NCBI RefSeq assembly: GCF_048544455.1
Contig: NC_133537.1
Coordinates: 145,926,058-145,990,057 of the forward strand
Source: Silene latifolia
Taxonomy: Eukaryota; Streptophyta; Magnoliopsida; Caryophyllales; Caryophyllaceae
Direction of reading: 5' to 3'
DNA: 64,000 nucleotides
Position numbers and translations under genes: made by a program. Below the pieces are notes generated by a model. It was not told the origin of the DNA, did no database searches, and saw only the letters and a program-made list of their open reading frames with translations. This document shows positions 12,697-23,225 of the stretch, piece after piece. Every line of letters begins with the position of its first letter. Positions within the stretch are counted from its first letter, which is position 1.

Positions 12697-13446
12697 TTTT
12701 GCTTTGTTTTTGTAGACTTGCACATTTGTACATTTTGGACCTTGATTTTGGACATTTTTTGGACTTTTTTTTGGGGCGAGAGCCCCCAGTTTGCTGTACA
12801 TTTCCTTGTTTGGTGTATATAAGATGGCCTGAGAGCCTTTGCTGCTGGGTTGTGTTGCTTGTATCTGCAGGTTAGCTTTGAACAGGTTTGGTAGATGACG
12901 GTTTACGCCGTCATGCTGCCGAAATTTACATAGAAATCACGCAAAACATTCATTTGTATATACATATGGCCTTAATTAGCGCGAAACGAAAGACTCAAAA
13001 GAAATGCAAAAAATGCAAAAATTTTGCTGGAAATGACCGGACGGTAGGGAGGGTTACCCCTAAAAAAAAAGAAAAATAGAAATCTATAAGTTAGAAATGT
13101 AGAAATGGAATTAAGAAATTGAAATTAATATATAAATGTTGAAATTCAGTAAATTGAAAATTATTTTCTAAAATAAATGAATTAAATGAGAAATGTAAAT
13201 GAATTAAAATGAATTAAAACGAAAATTATTTCCTAAAATGAAAATGAAAATTATTTCCTAAAATGAAAATGAAAATGTGTGGTAAAATGGCGAAAATGTT
13301 GCTTCGAAATTCGTGCCCGCGGAATTAGGAAACCTGAAACATGGTAATTTTCACGTATTTACCAAAATAATAACCCGTAGGAATAGGAAATTATTCGTCA
13401 TGGAATTAGGAAAGATCCAACGCGGAAAATCACAGAAGTGAAGCTG
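12697..13446. other. Spacer between the two antisense genes of element 2
   Basis: No coding frame is supported. A plus-strand TATATAAG lies near 12814-12821. A perfect 7-bp stem with a 6-nt loop (ATGACGG/CCGTCAT) is at 12895-12914. From about 13080 to 13290 the DNA is AT-rich low complexity, with a repeated GAAAATTATTTCCTAAAATG unit near 13216-13290. A polypurine-like stretch on the minus strand lies at about 12780-12795, but no LTR start follows it. Confidence 0.55.
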
Positions 13447-13506
13447 AGGAAGAGGCGCAGCATGAGTTGCGTCCCTTTGAAGAGGTGCGGCCCAGTCTGC
13501 GCTGTT
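13447..13506. promoter_or_regulatory. GC-rich dyad block before the DUF7745-like antisense gene
   Basis: It starts GAAGAGGCGCAGCATG and holds a second, diverged unit (GAAGAGGTGCGGC). It lies about 41 bp upstream of the TATA box at 13548. In LTR-A the same block (25166-25228) lies about 97 bp upstream of the LTR TATA box, in the reverse relation. Confidence 0.7.
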
Positions 13507-13543
13507 CCAAGGTGTTCTTTCGACGGATTTTTGGAAACAGAAA

Positions 13544-13557
13544 TTAGTATAAATAGA
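13544..13557 (+). promoter_or_regulatory. TATA box of the DUF7745-like antisense gene
   Basis: ATTAGTATAAATAG occurs about 90 bp before the first ATG (13642). The same 14 bases make up the TATA region of the element's own LTR read on the other strand (8241-8254, 25060-25073). Confidence 0.75.
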
Positions 13558-13641
13558 AACGTTGATGGAGCTTTTATTCACATAATTCTTCCGTCTCTTC
13601 TTCGTCTTATTACATAAAATTCTCAAAATAAACTCTTCATC

Positions 13642-15169
13642 ATGAATACTTTGGAGATTCGCTTGAAGGAATGGACCAACGAATTTTCGAACATGGAAAA
13701 AATATGATATGGGCGCCTATAACCTTGGATCATTGTTGAGTTTGAGGCTAATCAAGGTTGTTAAACCGTTCTTGGATGCTTGCCTTGATTATTGGGACCC
13801 GAATTATCACGTTTTTGCGTTCCCTGGAGGCGACATTTGCCCATTTCTGAAGAAATTCTTTGCGGTTGGTGGGTGGGATCCCGAACACTTGCCTGCCATT
13901 CCTTCTACTTCGCAAGGGTACAAGAGCAAAGTTAGAGATTTGCTTGGGTTGACTAGACTTGAGGTAGACCGTCTAGTTACCTCGAAAGGAGTGAGAATGC
14001 TGGACTTCATAGACCGATTCATAAATAGGGCCGACCCCACCGTTTCTTATGTTGCTAGGCGGAGGGCATTTGGGTTTTGCCTTTTGCATGCGTATGTCTT
14101 CCAAGGGCATGTTGATGAAGACTTGAGAGGTGATCCCCGTCTTCTAGTCCTTGTTGAGCAAATGGAGCTGTGCAGGAGCCCAGCTTGTTTATGCTTAGGA
14201 GAGATCTTGTTGGGCTTGGATAATAGGAAATCCAACCGCGACCTACCGTATTTGGGAAGTCCCGTCATCTTGCAGGTAAAACAACATTTTCTTTTTTTTC
14301 TTTCTTTCTTCTTTTTTTTTCGTTTTTTTTTTTGTTTTTTTTTTCGTTTTTTTTTTTTGTGTTTTATGTCAATCACCTGCTTTTGGTAGGTTTGGCTTAT
14401 GGAACGGCTTCGATTGATCGAGCCCCCAGTTCATGTTCCTTCTTACCATGCCCGCTCGATTGCGATGAGGACGAGGTTGTACATGGTGGACTTCACTCGG
14501 GTCTGTGATTACTGGAAGAATAAACTGAAGAGTGAGGATGGTGTTTTGATTAGGTGGGTCGTACCGTGGTGGCACCTCAAATCCGTCACTGGAGTGTCTT
14601 CTTTGGATCCTACTAGATCCGTGCGCATTCCTGGCTTGGAATTCATGGTGTGTATCTTCCCGGAAAGACTGATGAGACAAATCGGAATGAAGCAGATGAT
14701 CCCGAAGTCGGATATCTTGTTGCGCGAGACCGTTGTGGCACTTACTACTGATAGCCGGAGGGAATGGGCCATTAAATGGGCCCAAAGAAACATGTGGTTC
14801 TTGAATTTCTCCGCTAATGCCTTATGGGTGTCGGATTCTTATCTGCGATGGAGGAGAGCTACTACTCCTGAAGAACGCGAGAGATTGAGGAAGCGCGAGC
14901 CTGTGGATTACAAGGTGCGCGAGGTAGAGAAAGAGAAAGAGAAGCATCTGACAGAAGGAGAAGAAGAAGCCGGGCTTCGAGTTATTCATCCTTCGAAGAA
15001 ACCGAAGATCTCTCCTGTCGTGGAAATGGTGGTTGGCAAGAATGGGAAGTCGAGGCCTCGAGAAAGACCATTGGTGATTAGGTCTGAAGTGGCGCAAGAG
15101 CGTCCGGCTCGAGGTCGTGACAAGAAGTATGACAAGAATGACAAGGGCAAAGGGAAGATGGAAGAATAG
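13642..15169 (+). pseudogene. DUF7745-like antisense gene of element 2 (two exons)
   Basis: The predicted protein is about 470 residues. It aligns along its length with the antisense gene of element 3 (56665-58185), sharing FLDACLDYWDP / FLEACSRFWDS, RRRAFGFCLLH / RRRALAFCLVH, IRWVVPWWHL in both, and PERLMRQ. Both end in a basic tail with KGKGKMEE or KGKGRMEE, which looks like a nuclear localisation or nucleic-acid-binding tail. The PWW and RLMRQ-G order recalls plant DUF7745 proteins (from memory, not searched). Exon 1 is 13642-14275 and exon 2 is 14390-15169. The first 21 codons end at TGA (13705), and a one-base shift at an A run is needed to join them to the main frame. Otherwise the frame is open. 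The function is unknown. Confidence 0.78.
14276..14389 (+). other. Intron in the DUF7745-like antisense gene
   Basis: The intron is 114 bp, starts GTAAAA after CAG and ends GGTAG before GTTTGG. It is extremely T-rich. Removal keeps the frame (phase 0) and joins ILQ to VWL exactly as in element 3, where the two are contiguous with no intron. Confidence 0.85.
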
Positions 15170-15704
15170 CCCAAGTCCTTTTATTATTATTTATTATTAT
15201 TATTATTGTTGTAATAAAAAGGGTGGGGTTTTAGAATCCTAGCCTCTTCTATTTTTGTTATGTAGCGTACTATTATTATTAGAAAATGAATGAAATAAAA
15301 AAGGTTAAATGGTTATGAAACCGTTGTGATTTTCTATTTATTATTCTTGTCGAATTCCAAATGCAATGCAAATGTCCTTCTATTTACATTTTTGAAAATA
15401 ATGGGTTATATCCTGTGAAGGATTGCCTACGTATTCACTTAGAAAATGAAATCAAACCCTTGCGCGTAGTTCGAGTAAATGTAAAAGAATAATTGTTCTA
15501 AGCAAGAGCTTGTAATGAACTTAGCAAATTAGCATGAGCTTTTGCTTACTCTGAAGGTGCAAATTTAGTTTATTTGATGACATGAGGATGACAAATTTGT
15601 CAAAATGCAAGAGCACAGTGACATTAGCTTATTTCAGCTTGGACAGGGGCCGGTTTATTTAGTGCGACACGTGGGGTTACGCGAGGCGCGTTTTTGTTCC
15701 TATT
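15170..15704. other. Region between the antisense gene and pol, with a conserved hairpin pair
   Basis: An ATT microsatellite lies at 15179-15207 and an AATAAA-like signal (plus strand) near 15292, both suitable for the 3' end of the antisense gene. The double hairpin at 15403-15475 is listed separately. No coding frame is seen. Confidence 0.6.
15403..15475 (-). other. Conserved two-hairpin RNA element downstream of pol (element 2)
   Basis: On the minus strand the order is GAACTACG, TTTGATTTC, hairpin 1 (15450-15434, 7-bp stem, 3-nt loop), TACGTAGGCA, hairpin 2 (15423-15410, stem ATCCT/AGGAT, 4-nt loop) and ATAACC. The same order is found twice in element 3 (56035-56110 and 56141-56219) with different but still pairing stem bases. 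This supports a selected RNA structure in the sense transcript. The role is unknown. Confidence 0.8.
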
Positions 15705-18461
15705 CTAGGCATAGTACCGTTTCAATTGGTCAAGGTTCGTCGGGTTGGAGAAATCATTCCCATCTAGGTCTGTGATTCTAACTGCACCCCCCGGAAGTAT
15801 GGATTTGACTAGAAAAGGTCCGGCCCAATTAGGTTTGAATTTTCCCCGTGGATCGACAGGTAAAAGAGCTCTAACCGATTTGAGCACTAAGTCTCCTTCC
15901 TTGATGTTTCTGGGCTTAACCCTTTTGTTGAAAGCTCGTTTGATACGAGCTTGGTATGTTTGGACATTATGCAAGGCGCGTAGCCTGCGTTCATCCAGGA
16001 GGATGAGTTCTTCATATCTATCCCTCTTCCAAGCAGCTTCTGGGATTTGACTCTCGAGTAAGATACGCAAGGATGGTATCTCTAGCTCAACTGGTTGTAC
16101 AGCCTCTATGCCGTAGGTCAAATAGAAAGGAGTAGCCCCAGTGGGAGTCCTAACAGATGTACGATATCCCCACAGAGCAAAGGGTATCTTGCTTGGCCAA
16201 TCTCGATAGTTGTCAATCATCTTCTTGAGAATTGTGACAACGTTCTTATTTGCTGCCTCTACCAAACCATTAGTCTGTGGTCTATAGGGCGAAGAGTGGT
16301 GATGCCTAATTTTGTACTTGGCTAGCAATTGCTCAGACTCAGCTTGGAAATGGGATCCATTATCACTAATGATCTCATGCGGGCAACCGTATCGACAGAT
16401 GATGTTGTATTGTATGAACTTTGCCACATTTTTGGCCGTGAGACTGGTGTAGGAAGCCGCTTCTACCCACTTGGTAAAATAGTCAATTGCCACTAAGATG
16501 AAACAGTGACCTCCTATTCCGACTGGGGTTATCTTCCCGATTATGTCAATTCCCCGGGCAGAGAATGGCCAAGGAGATGTCATCGTATAGAGCAATGAAG
16601 GAGGGACATGTTGTACATTCCCGAAGATTTGGCAATTGTGCCAATGTCTTACATATTTGATGCAATCGGATTCCATTGTGGTCCAACAATATCCCAAACG
16701 TGTGATTTTCTTTGCCATCATGGGCCCACTCATGTGAGGACCGCATTCTCCATCGTGGACTTCTTCCATCACCTTTCGCGCCTGTGAATGATCAAGGCAA
16801 CGTAAGATTACACCAAGAGGTGTTCTTTTGTATAAATCTCCTTGCATGAGAACGTATTGGGAAGCGAGTATGCGTATAGCACGTTGTCCCCTCTTGTGCA
16901 TATCCGGTGGATAGGTACCATTGAGCTTGAAATTAAGGATTGCTTGGAACCAGGGTTCCTGCGCGATCTCCTCTTCATCGGTGATTTGATGCACATAAGC
17001 CGGCTCCGACCATCGTGCGGTGCATAAAGGCATTTCCATCATGTTGTCTGGCATATTAATCAAAGATGCGAGTTTTGCAAGAGCATCTGCAAATTGAATT
17101 TCCTCTCGAGGTAGGTGTAGATAGGTTACGTGATCAAAGAATTGAGCAACTTGGTCTATTCTAGCCTGATAAGGTGCGAGGCTTTCACTTCGGATTTTCC
17201 AAGATCCTGTAATTTGGTTGATGATTAGGGATGAATCCCCATGCACGCGAAGATTTTTAATGCCTAACCTCACTGCCGCTTGTAGTCCAATGAGACAAGC
17301 TTTGTATTCTGAGGCGTTATTTGTCACCTCGAAGTCGAGTTTGACAGAGATTGGTGTATGCTCGCCTTCAAGAGAAATGAGCAACACTACTATTCCAAAT
17401 CCTCTTAAGTTTGACGCTCCATCAAAGTAAAGGTCCCAGGAGCCTACATTAGTTTGGAGTATGTCCTCGTCCGGAAATGACCAAGTATCTATTGTTTGTG
17501 CATCGTCGATGGGATTCTCTGCAAAGAATTCGGCAACGGCGCGACCTTTTATTACTTTCAGAGGCACGTATTTGAGATCGAATTCTGAGAGCATCAAAGT
17601 CCATCTTGCTAGACGTCCGTTGAGGACGGGTTTTTCGAAGAGGTATTTGACTGGATCCATTTTGGAGTATATTTTGACGGAGTAGCTAAGCATGTAATGG
17701 CGTAGCTTCTTCGTTGCCCACACAAGAGCGAGGCATGTCTTTTCGAGTTGTGAATATTTACACTCGTACTCCAAGAACTTCTTACTAAGGTAGTAGATAG
17801 CCCTTTCTTCATTTCCTACGGTTTGAGCTAGCATGGCACCCATGGCGGTTTTGATTCTTGTGAGATATAAACCAAGAGGTTGATCTCGAGGTGGCATGAG
17901 CATCGGCGGTTTGGCCAATATCTCCTTTATTTTGTCAAATGCCTTTTGACAATCATCATCCCACATGGTGTGGTCTGTCTTCTTGAGCTTCTTGAAGATA
18001 GGCTCACAAATCATTGTAAGTTTCGATATGAACCGACTTATATATTGCACTTTTCCCAGGAATCCTCCGACTTCTTTTTCTGTTTGTGGTTGCGGCATTT
18101 TGATCAGAGCCTTGATCTTGGAAGGGTCTATTTCTATACCTCTTTGACTAACGACGTATCCCAGGAGTTTGCCAGACGTTACCCCGAATGTGCACTTCTG
18201 AGGATTGAGCCTCATGTTGTACTTTCGTAGTCTTGCGAAAAATTTGCGAAGGTTCGCAATATGCCCCTCTCTATCCTTAGACTTGACGATCATGTCGTCT
18301 ACGTATACCTCAACTTCTTTGTGCATCATGTCATGTAAGAGTGTAGTTGTGGTGCGTTGATATGTAGCTCCGGCGTTGATTAATCCAAACGGCATCACTG
18401 TATAGCAGTAGGTTCCCCATTGAGTGACAAAGGCGGTCTTATGCATATCTTCCATGGCCAT
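15705..18461 (-). pseudogene. Pol of element 2: RT (motif B onward), RNase H, additional RNase H, integrase
   Basis: This is a 918-codon open frame. It begins just after RT motif A and holds MPFGLINAGATYQ and the YVDD box (codons 53-56), then thumb and connection. Retroviral-type RNase H follows (about 190-310), then the archaeal-type RNase H characteristic of Tat (about 345-480, DGAS, EYKAC, GDSSLIINQ). Integrase has an HHCC finger (about 575-625), a catalytic core with GIDIIGK, SDNGSHF and EAANK, and a C-terminal basic domain ending LDQLKRYYA. The first cysteine of the zinc finger is tryptophan (HWHNC). The frame ends about 230 bp before the hairpin element. Upstream frame 18472-19779 holds the missing RT N-terminal part. 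Confidence 0.92.
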
Positions 18462-18471
18462 TTTGATTTGA

Positions 18472-19837
18472 TTATAACCCGCGTAGTAATGCGTGGTCTG
18501 CGGTATTGTCCACTAATATGTCGATATGTGGTAGAGGAAAGTCATTCTTAGGGCTTGCTTTGTTTAAGTCCCTAAAGTCAACACAAACGCGGATTCTCCC
18601 ATCCTTTTTGGGTACAGGTACTATGTTGGCCACCCAGTCAGAATACTCGGAAACTTTGATGAACCCGGCTTTGAATTGCTTATCAACTTCTTCCTTAATC
18701 TTGAGAGCCCATTCCGTTCTCATTCGTCGAAGCTTCTGTTTCACAGGTTTGAAACCTGGCTTTATCGGAATCCTATGCTCGGCGATATCCCTGTCGATTC
18801 CTGGCATGTCTTTGTAGGACCAAGCGAAAACGTCTTTGAACTCGTTTAGGGGGTCTATGAAATCGGCCCTTTTGGTAGAGCTCAAGGTAGTCCCTATCCT
18901 AAGTTCTTGGGGTTCTAGTTCGGTTCCTACATTGATGGATTCGGTGTCCTCTATTACTGGTCCCCCTTCCCCTTCCTGTAGTATTTCTTTGGCTACGTAG
19001 GGAGGTATCTCGATCGAGTCTGTGTCTTGGCCATCCTCAGTATTATCGTAAACAGAATTGCACTCAAGATAACACAAAGAGTAAGCAGAATCTGATTTAT
19101 TCATATTAAAATTTGAGTAGAGTTGAAACAAAGAAGCCATCTGATCCATGGTCAGTGGCGGCAAAGAGACAGTGGTTGGGAAATTTCCCGAACTACTGTG
19201 ACTACTCGAAGCTAAGCTAGGAGAAACAAAGGGAATGGGGATAACGACAGGAGGAGATTTCCTAGTGACTTCTCTAGACTCCGACTCTGACTCCGACTCC
19301 GACTCGAACTCATCGTCTTCTGGTTCTCCTTTGAACATCTCTCCTTCTCCAGTGGTGAGCTTGAAGAGTCTTCCTTGGTTGTTGGTCCACTTGATCGATT
19401 TTCTCCATCCTTTCCGCTGATTTGCGTTTGTTTCTGTGATTAACGCGGTAGGGTTGAAGTGGTCGTCTTGAAGTATCATGGTAATGATCTCATCCTGCGC
19501 AGCTTTAACAAATCGATCTTCTCCGAACAACAAGCTAACAGCTTGTTTGTCTAAGCAAGGTGATTGACGGGTTTTGACGGTAGGAACCGTTTCTGGAGGA
19601 ATGAAGTAGCAATCGTGAAAGATTTCGATTCCGGCTAGCTTCCTCTCGAGATAATGCCAAGGCTCGGGAAATCCGTGAAAGAGTTCCAGGCTTCCTTCCT
19701 TAACAAAGTACCCATTTAAGGTTGGGAGATAAGGGTTGCATTTGGACTCCTGTGTACTTACGGTTCTGAACTTGAGCAAGCATCTTGAGAACCTCCTCTT
19801 TAGTGGGTTTGTACCCTAGTCCAAGTGGTATTCTTTT
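18472..19837 (-). pseudogene. Protease-RT linker and RT N-terminus of element 2
   Basis: The frame 19779-18472 contains the conserved linker (LPTLNGYFVKEG, LDKQAVSLLFGE), a Ser/Glu repeat tract (near 19270-19310) and the RT N-terminal region with HRIPIKPG and VPKKDGRIRVCVDFRDLNKASP. It ends at HALLRGL. Compared with element 1, 17 bp (equivalent to about 2605-2621) are missing at 18484-18490. The loss removes the FMDGYAG motif A aspartate and shifts the frame. A further one-base change near 19735 separates this frame from the protease side. Confidence 0.88.
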
Positions 19838-20600
19838 TTAGTTGCCTTCCTTATATGGTGCGAAGGTATTTCCTCGGATAGGGTTCAAAGGCATTCCAGG
19901 GAAGTATCCCTGGGTTTTGAGTATGTGTTTGACCACCAAGTTCGAGTAGGGATCGTAGTACAAGGGTGCCAATTCGCTTTCTATGACGCTTACGCTTTGG
20001 AAGCCCCCAAGCTCATATACTGGATCTGCGAGGACTTGATTATTTGACTTCTTTTCGATTATTGCTTTGATGGGTGACGAAGTGATCGTCACTACTTTGC
20101 CATTTAGTGGAATCTTGATCTTTTGATGAAGGATGGATGTCACTGCTTTGGAAGCGTGAATCCAAGGTCTTCCTAGAAGTATGTTGAAGGAAGCTTCGAT
20201 GTCCACTATTTGGAAGTTAACCTTTCGCTCAATTGGTCATGTGGCTATGGTTAGGTTAATGAGTCCTGCAACCTTTCGTGGTGTACCATCATATGCGCGA
20301 ACACCTTGATTGGTAGGGGTCCAATCCGACTCTTTCATGCCTAGTTTGTATGTCGTTTTGAGGGGTATGACGTTGACCGCAGAGCCATCATCTACCAAGG
20401 TCATTGGCACATTTTTCTTTAGACAAATGACAGTGATGTAGAGAGCCAAGTTATGACTAGCGCCGAAAAGGCGTAAATCTCGTCGAGAAAGTAATAGGAT
20501 TACTTAGCTTCGGTGATTCTGGAAGACCAAGTTGACTACATCTTCGGGTGTCGAGTTATGTGCTACATTTAGCTTGGCCAAGGCTTGCAGTAAAGCTTGG
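19838..20600 (-). pseudogene. Protease region of element 2
   Basis: Frames 20449-20237 (LVDDGSAVNVIP active site) and 20206-19838 (ASFNILLGRPWIH) together make the retropepsin-like domain and its C-terminal linker. They are separated by a frameshift near 20220-20235. The second frame ends at a TAA after APYKEGN, the same stop as in element 1. Confidence 0.85.
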
Positions 20601-22431
20601 CGATGTAGGAACGAGCTTGCTACTATTAATTGCGGTGAAAGATCGGCCTTTGTCTTCGTAATTGCTTGAGCAAATGATCAGTGGAGTCATCTTCGTTATC
20701 ATTTGGTGTGACAACGTTGGTTGGACCATTTTGAGTAGTGCTTTGATATGGACGACCCGAACGAGTTAGGTGGTCCACATCTTGATCTTCGCCATTTTGG
20801 ACTATTTCTTTGACTAGGGAGTTTTCAATGAGATACTCGTCCTCATCATCGTCGGCCCAAACTCCATTGATTGTAGCTAGTTTTCTCATTCTCATGATTT
20901 GATCTTCTAGTCGTATGATTTGGTCGACTAATGTATCTACCACAGCGACTATTTATTGCATAGTAGTATTTTGAGAGAAGACTAGTGGCACATGCTCTTT
21001 AGGTGTTGCGTTGGGATCACGAGCAGTTGTCACCACATTTTCTAATTCCCAAACTTGCCTATCCACACTCCTTGCCCATGTGATGAAGTCGGAAATAGTA
21101 GGGGAGATGGTAGAGTAGAAACCTTCATTTTCGATTGCATAGATTTCATTTTCGATTGGAGAAATGAGGTGTGAACAATCTAAGGTAGATTCATCACTTG
21201 TGATCACTAGAACTCCAAGAGGATTCTGAGTGTTGTTGGGTTTACCTCCCGGCGGTATTGGCAATCGACCATCTTCAATCATGTCTTGAAGCACATTTTT
21301 CAACTTGTAGCACTTTTCTGTGTCATGTCCCTTGCCCCTATGGTATTCACAGTACGAGTTCTCGTCCCAGAACTTGGATTTCCTTTCGGGTTCGGGAGTA
21401 GGTCCAATGGGTTGGAGTTTGCCTTGCTTCATTAGCCTTTTTAGAGCGTTGGCGTAAGTGTCCCCAAGATTTGTGAATTTCCTTGGTGGGGTAGTATTCT
21501 TGGATGGCTCGAGAAGGTTAACTTCATCTGTCTTGCTAGTAGAGCCGTATGAACGGCTTGTTGAGCCTTGATATCCTCGACCTACCGTTTTGGACAAGAG
21601 TCCTTTACGGATGTCATCTTCAATCCTTGTCCCTAGTACGGTTAAGTCCTTGAAACTTTTGATGTTTTGGTATCTCAAATGGTTGGCATAAATGGGTTTG
21701 AGATTATCCACGAACTTCTCCACAAGGGTAGCCTCATCCGGGTGTTCAACTAGTTGGGTACTAGTCTTCCTCCACCTACTTAGGAAGTCGGTGAATCCTT
21801 CTTTGTCATTTTGGGTAAGAACCTCTAGAGTGCGCATGTTAACTTGGATCTCGGCATTATCCGCATATTGTTTAGAAAACTCGATTGCGGCATCTTCCCA
21901 AGTAGCGACCTTCTTATGATCTAGAGAGTAGAACCATTGCTTTGGGATAGTGTCAAGAGATGAAGGAAAGATCCTTAAGAACATCTCGGGTTTGATGCCT
22001 TTGATAGACATGTAATCCTTGAAAGCACGGATGTGGTTCAAAGGGTTCTCATGACCCTTGAATTTAGGGATATCCGTCATATTGAAGTTGGTTGATAATT
22101 TGGCATCGACGGCCTCATACTTGCGATTATTCTCTCTATAAATGTCATCCCCCTTAAGGTACATCAATTGCTCCTCTAAGTATTGGAGTCTTTTCTCAGC
22201 TACAGTCATCCCCATGAGAGGATTTTCATCCCTGGATTCATTCTCGGAGTCACCTATTACTTCACTTTCATGGGGAGGCAACCTTCCCTCTACGGCATAG
22301 ATCCGGCCCTCGATGGTCTCAAGGCGATCATGGACTTGGTCTTGGGTATCTTGGATACGGGCTAGCGCGGCTAGGATTCGATCATTACCATCTTGAAGTT
22401 GGTTGAGGTTTATTTCGCTGGATCCAGGCAT
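20600..22431 (-). pseudogene. Gag of element 2
   Basis: The frame 22431-20953 (492 codons) starts at the ATG at 22431. It has a coiled-coil-like N-terminus, the capsid-type gag domain (FPSSLDTIPKQWFYSLDH) and the CEYHRGKGHDTEKC knuckle near 21340-21390. It is closely similar to element 1 gag. A stop at about 20953 and a frameshift separate it from the tail frame 20943-20626, which contains DEDEYLIENSLVKEI. Unlike element 1, the join before TNFNMTDI is open here. Confidence 0.9.
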
Positions 22432-23225
22432 CTTGAAAACTGGATAAGAGATCGATGACGAATAAAAACACGATCGACCACTCTAACACACTTGCTAAAA
22501 GAAGAAATGTTTTGACTTGTGAAGTGGGTGTGTGCCACCTGTGTTGAGTGAGTTTTGAAGAAAGACAAAGATTTTGAAAATGTGTATCCTAGTCAACTAT
22601 AGTGTAGTTGTAGGAGTGGACTCGAAGTGAAGTTTTGAAATGGGCTTGTGGCCCGAATTTTGACTTGACAAACGGACAGAGTTTCGACTGGATTTTGCGC
22701 TAATCAAATGGCCTATTTCGAAATTTTGATTAAGAAAAGGGGTTTTGATTTTTGAAAAATCGTCATGGTTTTGTTTAGAAAATGGTGATCATGTAATGTA
22801 CAAGCATTTATACAAGCATTATAACGGGATGCTGAGTGCATTTAAAAGAGTTTTGGTTTAAAGGGTGGGTTGCCATACCGAACCATCAAACCCGAAGTCT
22901 GTGGAGAGGCTCGTACCAAACAAGAGTAAGGCCGATTCCTAGTCCATTTCCTCAAGTAGTGAAGGCCCTTGACACAAACAAGAGTAAGCATCATGGTATG
23001 GATGACGTCAATCGCTATCCATCCTTAGGCCCAAATAAGAATTATGACCGTTTAGACGGGACGATTGGTCGAATAGGTTGGGTTGGGCCTATGAAGGCCG
23101 AATAAAACGGTCTAGGAAGACCGAGTTATGAAAACCGACAATTGTCTTGTACAAACTATTCCCTAACCATGTTCAAGTTTCACCCTTAGCTACACGTAAG
23201 TGTATTATCCCAGTGAGTCGCCAAA
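22432..23225 (-). other. PBS and untranslated leader of element 2
   Basis: The primer binding site is at 23223-23206 on the minus strand (TGGCGACTCACTGGGATA), three bases after the LTR end. A leader of about 775 bp follows up to the gag ATG. A second copy of its first 570 bp lies at 25649-26231. The PBS family TGGCGACTC-CTGGGGA is, from memory, the one reported for Ogre/Tat elements (tRNA-Arg). Confidence 0.85.

Noticed and set aside
12780..12795. Polypurine-like tract (minus strand) that could mark another 3' LTR inside element 2
   Set aside because: No TGTAGATACC start or LTR-like sequence follows; it lies in the 3' flank of the PMD gene.
17880..18230. Plus-strand open frames opposite pol (also 2074-2358, 5832-6071, 18506-18817, 52708-53115)
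   Set aside because: They are reverse-frame shadows of conserved RT, gag and pol sequence and appear at the same place in both family-1 copies for that reason.
22610..22640. tRNA T-arm-like word (TTCGAGTCC) in the leader, considered as a tRNA gene or PBS
   Set aside because: No cloverleaf can be built, and the true PBS lies next to the LTR at 23223-23206.
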